Of a stretch of DNA of 64,000 nucleotides, positions 62,132-64,000 are shown piece by piece. The stretch comes from Salinibacterium sp. NK8237 (GTDB lineage Bacteria; Actinomycetota; Actinomycetes; Actinomycetales; Microbacteriaceae), in assembly GCF_015864955.1 (NCBI RefSeq), contig NZ_JADYWE010000001.1, forward strand, positions 1,302,001-1,366,000, read 5' to 3'. The number at the start of each line of letters is the position of its first letter. Position 1 is the first letter of the stretch. The position numbers were made by a program, and so were the translations under genes. The notes under the pieces are model-generated. The model saw only the letters and a program-made list of their open reading frames with translations, ran no database searches and was not told the origin of the DNA.

Positions 62132-63706
62132 TTAAGCTGCTGTCGAAACAGCACCGGTGGCGAGGGTCATGATTGATTCCTCAGTTGCAGACGCCGTATC
62201 GACAATCCCGACTAGACGCCCTTCGCTCAGGACCGCGATGCGATCTGTGATGGTGAGCAGTTCGGGCAGGTCGGAGGACGAACACAGAATTGCGACTCCC
62301 TCGGCAGCGAGGGCGAAGAGTTGCTCGTAGATTTCAGACTTCGCTCCCACGTCCACACCACGCGTCGGCTCATCAAGTACCAAAACTCGTGGTTCGATCG
62401 CGAGCCAACGGCCAAGCATTGCCTTTTGTTGGTTACCGCCCGAAAGGTTGGTAATCGGCTGGTCGATCGTTGCAGTCTTAACGCGGAGCGCTTGGGCTCG
62501 TTCGTTGGCACCGCGATCAAACGCACGGCGTCGGATAAGGCCGAGTCGCGTGAACGCCCGCACGGTGAGAGCTCCAATGTTGTCCCCGACGCTCATCGTC
62601 GAGAGCAAGCCCTGAGCACGTCGTTCCCCCGGCACGAATGCTAGCTTGGCTTCGATGCTCGCGATGGGAGTGCGGTTCACGTAGGGCACTCCGCCTAGTG
62701 TGACGGTTCCACCGGTCCCTTTAGTTGCTCCGAAGATGTTTTGCAGCATTTCAACGCGTCCCGAATCAGGGAGCCCCGCGACTCCGAGAATTTCACCTGG
62801 GTGTAGTTCAAAGCTGATGGATGAGTGGCGGGTTCCGCTGAGCTCGTTAATTGCAATCGTCGGGATAGCTCCCGATGCAGGAATGGGGCGTGCACCCGAT
62901 TGAGCGCGCGTGGTGAGTTCGCTCAGCTCGCGACCCACCATCGCCGCAACAACCTGTTGTGGTGTGGTTTCGTCGGCACGCCACGAGGCAACGTGCTTTC
63001 CGTCTCTCAGCACCTCGATCTGATCCGCGAGCGCGAACACCTCGGGCATGCGGTGCGATACATAGACGAGTGTTGTCCCCGCAGCCTTCAGCCGTGCCAT
63101 CAACGCGAAAAGCCGATCGGACTCTGCCGGGGTCAACATAGCCGTTGGCTCATCCAAAATGAGCACGCGGCAACCCCTCGCGATCGAACGAGCCACGACA
63201 ACAAGTTGCTGGGTCGCCATGTCGAGCTCACGAACCGGCATCCGCGGATCAATCCGCAACCCGAGTTCATCGAGCAGAGCAATTGTCCGCTGCACCATTG
63301 CGCGCTGTGACGGGAACAGTCTGTTTCCTGGTTCAACGCCCGCGAGGATGTTCTCCGAAACCGTGCGGTCCAGTAGGAGCGAGAGCTCTTGAGGGACGAT
63401 TGCGACACTGTGTTCGGTAAGCATCGTGTTGGGACTGAATGAGGTGACCTCTCGGTCGAAGAAGGAAACGCTCCCTCCACTCGGCGGTTGCAGGCCCGCA
63501 AGAATCTTGAGCAGCGTTGACTTTCCGGCGCCGTTCTCTCCGAGGAGCGCGGTTACTTCGCCGACTGGTACATCGAAGCTCACGTCCTCGAGAGCACGCA
63601 CTGGGCCGAAGCTTCGGCTGAGTCCTCGGATGATTACTGCCGGGGGCGGTGTCATTTGCTTACTCATGGTGGGGCCTGAATCGTCGGGCAGAGGGAGCGT
63701 AGCCAT
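62132..63706 (-). CDS. Sugar ABC importer ATPase (RbsA/MglA type, two ATPase domains)
   Basis: The 524-residue protein has two NBDs. The first has Walker A GENGAGKST, a degenerate signature (VRELDMATQQLVVVARS) and Walker B VLILDEPTAML. The second has the degenerate loop GLPDSGRVE, normal for RbsA second domains, but an intact signature LSGGNQQKAML and VLVLDEPTRGVD. It powers import of ribose-like sugars. ATG at 63706 overlaps the stop of the binding-protein gene by one base (TAATG), following GAGGG; MSKQ at residue 14 is the alternative start. Confidence 0.93.
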   Translation of the reverse strand: MATLPLPDDSGPTMSKQMTPPPAVIIRGLSRSFGPVRALEDVSFDVPVGEVTALLGENGAGKSTLLKILAGLQPPSGGSVSFFDREVTSFSPNTMLTEHSVAIVPQELSLLLDRTVSENILAGVEPGNRLFPSQRAMVQRTIALLDELGLRIDPRMPVRELDMATQQLVVVARSIARGCRVLILDEPTAMLTPAESDRLFALMARLKAAGTTLVYVSHRMPEVFALADQIEVLRDGKHVASWRADETTPQQVVAAMVGRELSELTTRAQSGARPIPASGAIPTIAINELSGTRHSSISFELHPGEILGVAGLPDSGRVEMLQNIFGATKGTGGTVTLGGVPYVNRTPIASIEAKLAFVPGERRAQGLLSTMSVGDNIGALTVRAFTRLGLIRRRAFDRGANERAQALRVKTATIDQPITNLSGGNQQKAMLGRWLAIEPRVLVLDEPTRGVDVGAKSEIYEQLFALAAEGVAILCSSSDLPELLTITDRIAVLSEGRLVGIVDTASATEESIMTLATGAVSTAA

Positions 63707-64000
63707 TAGCCCTCTACCGTCGCTTCGCTCAGGTTGTCCTGCGTGATGAACTCGGCGCCCGTGTCTACACCGGTGATCGCGGTGCCTTCGGTGAGGAAGT
63801 CATACAGGATCTTTACTGCCTGGTAGCCCTGCTCGGAGGGGTTCTGGCTAATTGTGAAAGTAATGACACCGTTCTCTACGAACTCGGCGGTCGACGGCAG
63901 CAGGTCAAAGCCGACGGTCGTGATCTTCCCTGTGTTTCCGGACTGCTCTACCCACTGCGCGGCTGCCGTTGTTGAGCAGCAATCGAGGCCAGCGATGGCT
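63706..64000 (-). CDS. Sugar-binding protein of the ABC importer (N-terminus outside window)
   Basis: Only the last 97 residues are visible, stop TAA at 63708-63706. AIAGLDCCSTTAAAQWVEQS, then TTVGFDLLPSTAEFVENGVI and FTISQNPSEQGYQAVKILYD match the C-terminal lobe of Peripla_BP_4/LacI-type sugar binding proteins. It is one base from the ATPase gene, the first visible gene of the operon. Confidence 0.85.
   Translation of the reverse strand, partial: AIAGLDCCSTTAAAQWVEQSGNTGKITTVGFDLLPSTAEFVENGVITFTISQNPSEQGYQAVKILYDFLTEGTAITGVDTGAEFITQDNLSEATVEG

Overview
The window looks like chromosomal DNA of a high-GC actinobacterium, most likely of the family Microbacteriaceae. The evidence is the GC-rich codon use with GTG/TTG starts, the frequent 'ggatgc' Asp/Met-Ala codon pairs, and actinobacterial families such as the DUF4916 Nudix protein, Lhr, Nei and CsoR-CopZ-CopA. 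No genus can be fixed from the sequence alone.

Layout. 1-129 is the basic tail of a gene that starts outside the window. 130-670 is a non-coding repeat field with two 7-bp tandem arrays, a long hairpin and two copies of a ~115-bp element with inverted ends. 676-3338 holds a Nudix-like protein, a secreted or anchored hypothetical, a carboxylesterase and a small membrane protein. 3443-9131 is the overlapping pair lhr-nei (DNA repair). 9255-18600 is a composite defence island with lower-GC codon use. It carries an OLD-like ATPase, a GHKL ATPase with a TIGR02391/Ymh-like tail placed tail-to-tail with a C5-cytosine methyltransferase, a mutT gene, and an operon of a second C5 methyltransferase, a DUF3883 protein and an MvaI/BcnI-family restriction enzyme. 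A RecQ helicase with a PRTase-like tail follows, then an AbiE toxin-antitoxin pair with a probable leaderless, operator-covered promoter (21003-22771).

22839-28843 contains two small unknown genes, a decayed csoR fragment, and an amidohydrolase/MFS/TetR block bounded by an exact 24-bp direct repeat, then a PadR/membrane-protein pair. 28947-31876 is the copper operon csoR-copZ-copA with a clear CsoR box. 31961-37103 is a mixed set: a sugar dehydrogenase lipoprotein, an NTF2-like protein, a BrkB/YihY protein, DUF6328, a VOC protein, a GyrI-like protein and a PH-domain protein.

37255-52820 is a nearly complete molybdenum-cofactor region built around one molybdoenzyme. Cofactor synthesis and insertion genes are moeZ-like, moaE, moaD, moaA, mobA, a DUF6457 gene, moeA, moaC and mog. 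Molybdate uptake is modABC with an HTH-TOBE protein. The user is an FdhF/YdeP-type oxidoreductase with FdhD and an OFA-type MFS carrier plus its 33-residue small subunit, which suggests formate/oxalate metabolism.

53396-58297 is a likely agmatine/putrescine catabolic operon (flavin amine oxidase, agmatine deiminase, amidase) with a divergent TetR regulator. 58375-59784 is a secreted CAP + cell-wall-binding-repeat protein with a hairpin-rich leader. A 5'-truncated tRNA with its terminator at 59911-59991 looks like an old integration scar. 60042-64000 is a sugar ABC operon with GntR regulator, DeoC aldolase, RbsD pyranase, an RbsA-like ATPase and the start of the binding protein, all on the minus strand.
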